From Deltaproteobacteria bacterium (lineage in GTDB: Bacteria > Desulfobacterota_B > Binatia > UBA9968), in NCBI GenBank assembly GCA_030620935.1, contig JAUXIP010000126.1:1-6495 (forward strand): a stretch of 6,495 nucleotides of DNA. Reading direction: 5' to 3'. Shown here piece after piece: positions 6,011 to 6,495 of this stretch. How positions within the stretch are numbered: the first letter of the stretch is position 1; every line of letters starts with the position of its first letter. A program made the position numbers and the translations under genes. The notes beneath the pieces were generated by a model. The model saw nothing but the letters and a program-made list of their open reading frames with translations, was not told where the DNA came from and did no database searches.

Positions 6011-6037
6011 GCCCGATTCATTAAAACTGAATGGGGC
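6011..6037 (-). repeat. Imperfect 10-bp stem hairpin between rpsR and rplI
   Basis: On the minus strand the arms GCCCCATTCA and TGAATCGGGC pair at nine of ten positions around a 7-nt loop GTTTTAA. The hairpin lies in the 68-bp gap after the S18 stop and about 20 bp before the L9 ribosome site. No T-run follows, so it is not a standard terminator. It could be an attenuator-like or processing element that tunes L9 relative to S18. Confidence 0.6.
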
Positions 6038-6046
6038 AAGAACCAT

Positions 6047-6340
6047 TTAATTTCTCGCTGTTGTAAAAGGAATGAGAGCAATATTACGGGCCCTCTTAAC
6101 GGCAACCTTAACTATCCGTTGGTGGCGCGCGCAGTTGCCTGTTATCCGGCTCGGGATCATCTTTCCTCTCTCCGTAACGAACTGGGACACAACTTTTACA
6201 TCCTTATAATCAATGCCAAGTTTTTTGTCCGCGCAAAACCGACAGACCTTGCGTCGAACCATGAACCGACGTCGACCGAACCCTCTATCGTCGTCTGTCC
6301 GTTCTCGGTTCCCTCTCGAAAATGAAGTCCTTTGTGCCAT
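6047..6340 (-). CDS. rpsR: 30S ribosomal protein S18, zinc-ribbon (C+) form
   Basis: Small-subunit protein that pairs with S6 on the 16S rRNA platform. The 97-aa product has a disordered, basic N-terminal extension (1-26), then the S18 core with VCRFC (Cys33, Cys36), IDYKDV, the [15 protein letters not shown] segment and NCARHQR (Cys70, His73). The Cys-Cys-Cys-His set marks the zinc-binding version of S18; many bacteria have a version lacking these residues. The start at 6340 is the first ATG after the ssb stop. A modest TAAGG ribosome site overlaps that ssb stop codon (6352-6356), 11 nt from the ATG. The 13-bp spacing to ssb indicates one operon. Confidence 0.96.
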   Translation of the reverse strand: MAQRTSFSRGNRERTDDDRGFGRRRFMVRRKVCRFCADKKLGIDYKDVKVVSQFVTERGKMIPSRITGNCARHQRIVKVAVKRARNIALIPFTTARN

Positions 6341-6353
6341 ATTTAATTATGCC

Positions 6354-6495
6354 TTACAAAAGGGAATCTTCTTCTTGCCCGGGAGTGGGCGTACTTCCCA
6401 AGTCGATAAACTGCACGGTATCGGCGATCACCTCGTATTTACTCCTTTTCTGTCCTTCAGAAGTCTCCCACCGTCTCTGCGTCAGTCGCCCATCG
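6354..6495 (-). CDS. ssb: Single-stranded DNA-binding protein, C-terminal part (runs off the right edge)
   Basis: Partial gene: 46 C-terminal codons are inside the window; the 5' part lies beyond 6495. The end of the OB fold is recognisable: GRLTQRRWETSEGQKRSKYE, then VIADTVQFIDLGS, matching bacterial SSB proteins (GRLQ.R.WE..EGQKRS..E....VQFLGS pattern). It coats single-stranded DNA during replication and repair. The tail after the OB fold is only about 12 residues (TPTPGQEEDSLL) and ends in EEDSLL, not the usual long glycine-rich linker with a DDIPF-type tip. Position directly upstream of rpsR is the standard rpsF-ssb-rpsR arrangement, so rpsF probably lies next to the right. Confidence 0.92.
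   Translation of the reverse strand, partial: DGRLTQRRWETSEGQKRSKYEVIADTVQFIDLGSTPTPGQEEDSLL

Overview
This is a bacterial window of roughly 50-55% GC by eye. It holds a housekeeping ribosomal/replication block at the right edge and a metabolic and signalling block to its left. The gene order ssb - rpsR - rplI, read on the minus strand from the right edge, is a widespread bacterial arrangement and excludes archaea and eukaryotes. I cannot fix the phylum from sequence alone. The soluble multi-GAF histidine kinase and the LsrF-like aldolase outside any lsr operon would fit an environmental lineage (for example a deltaproteobacterial-type or NC10-type genome), but that is a guess.

Layout from left to right. 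Positions 1-152 hold nothing I can identify. A zinc-dependent, NAD-type medium-chain dehydrogenase (153-1181, minus) lies downstream of an LsrF-like class I aldolase (1341-2144, minus), and the two probably form one transcription unit read leftwards. A 159-bp divergent intergenic region separates the aldolase from a small single-domain cupin (2304-2717, plus). On the cupin side this region holds a very good sigma-70 type promoter with a near-perfect 12-bp palindrome in its spacer. The cupin converges on a long soluble histidine kinase with three GAF domains (2910-5201, minus).

The kinase frame is stopped by an amber codon in the ATP-binding domain. The frame downstream of that codon is intact for 44 more codons and encodes the rest of the domain, including the G2 box. 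It is therefore a recent nonsense mutation, a sequencing error or a readthrough case. A 324-bp stretch without a confident gene (5202-5525) separates the kinase from rplI (L9). It contains a small hairpin and a tiny ORF that overlaps the kinase start as ATGA. Then come rplI, an imperfect 10-bp stem hairpin between rplI and rpsR, a zinc-ribbon form of rpsR (S18), and the C-terminal end of an ssb gene that runs off the right edge.

Working together: the aldolase and dehydrogenase look like consecutive steps of a small carbohydrate or polyol degradation route, with the divergent cupin a possible accessory enzyme or sensor; the substrate cannot be read from the sequence. The kinase has no response regulator beside it. 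The most notable points are the amber-interrupted kinase, the operator-like palindrome in the cupin promoter, the altered metal-ligand set of the cupin, and the SSB that ends soon after its OB fold without a canonical DDIPF tip. I see no CRISPR array, insertion sequence, rRNA or tRNA.
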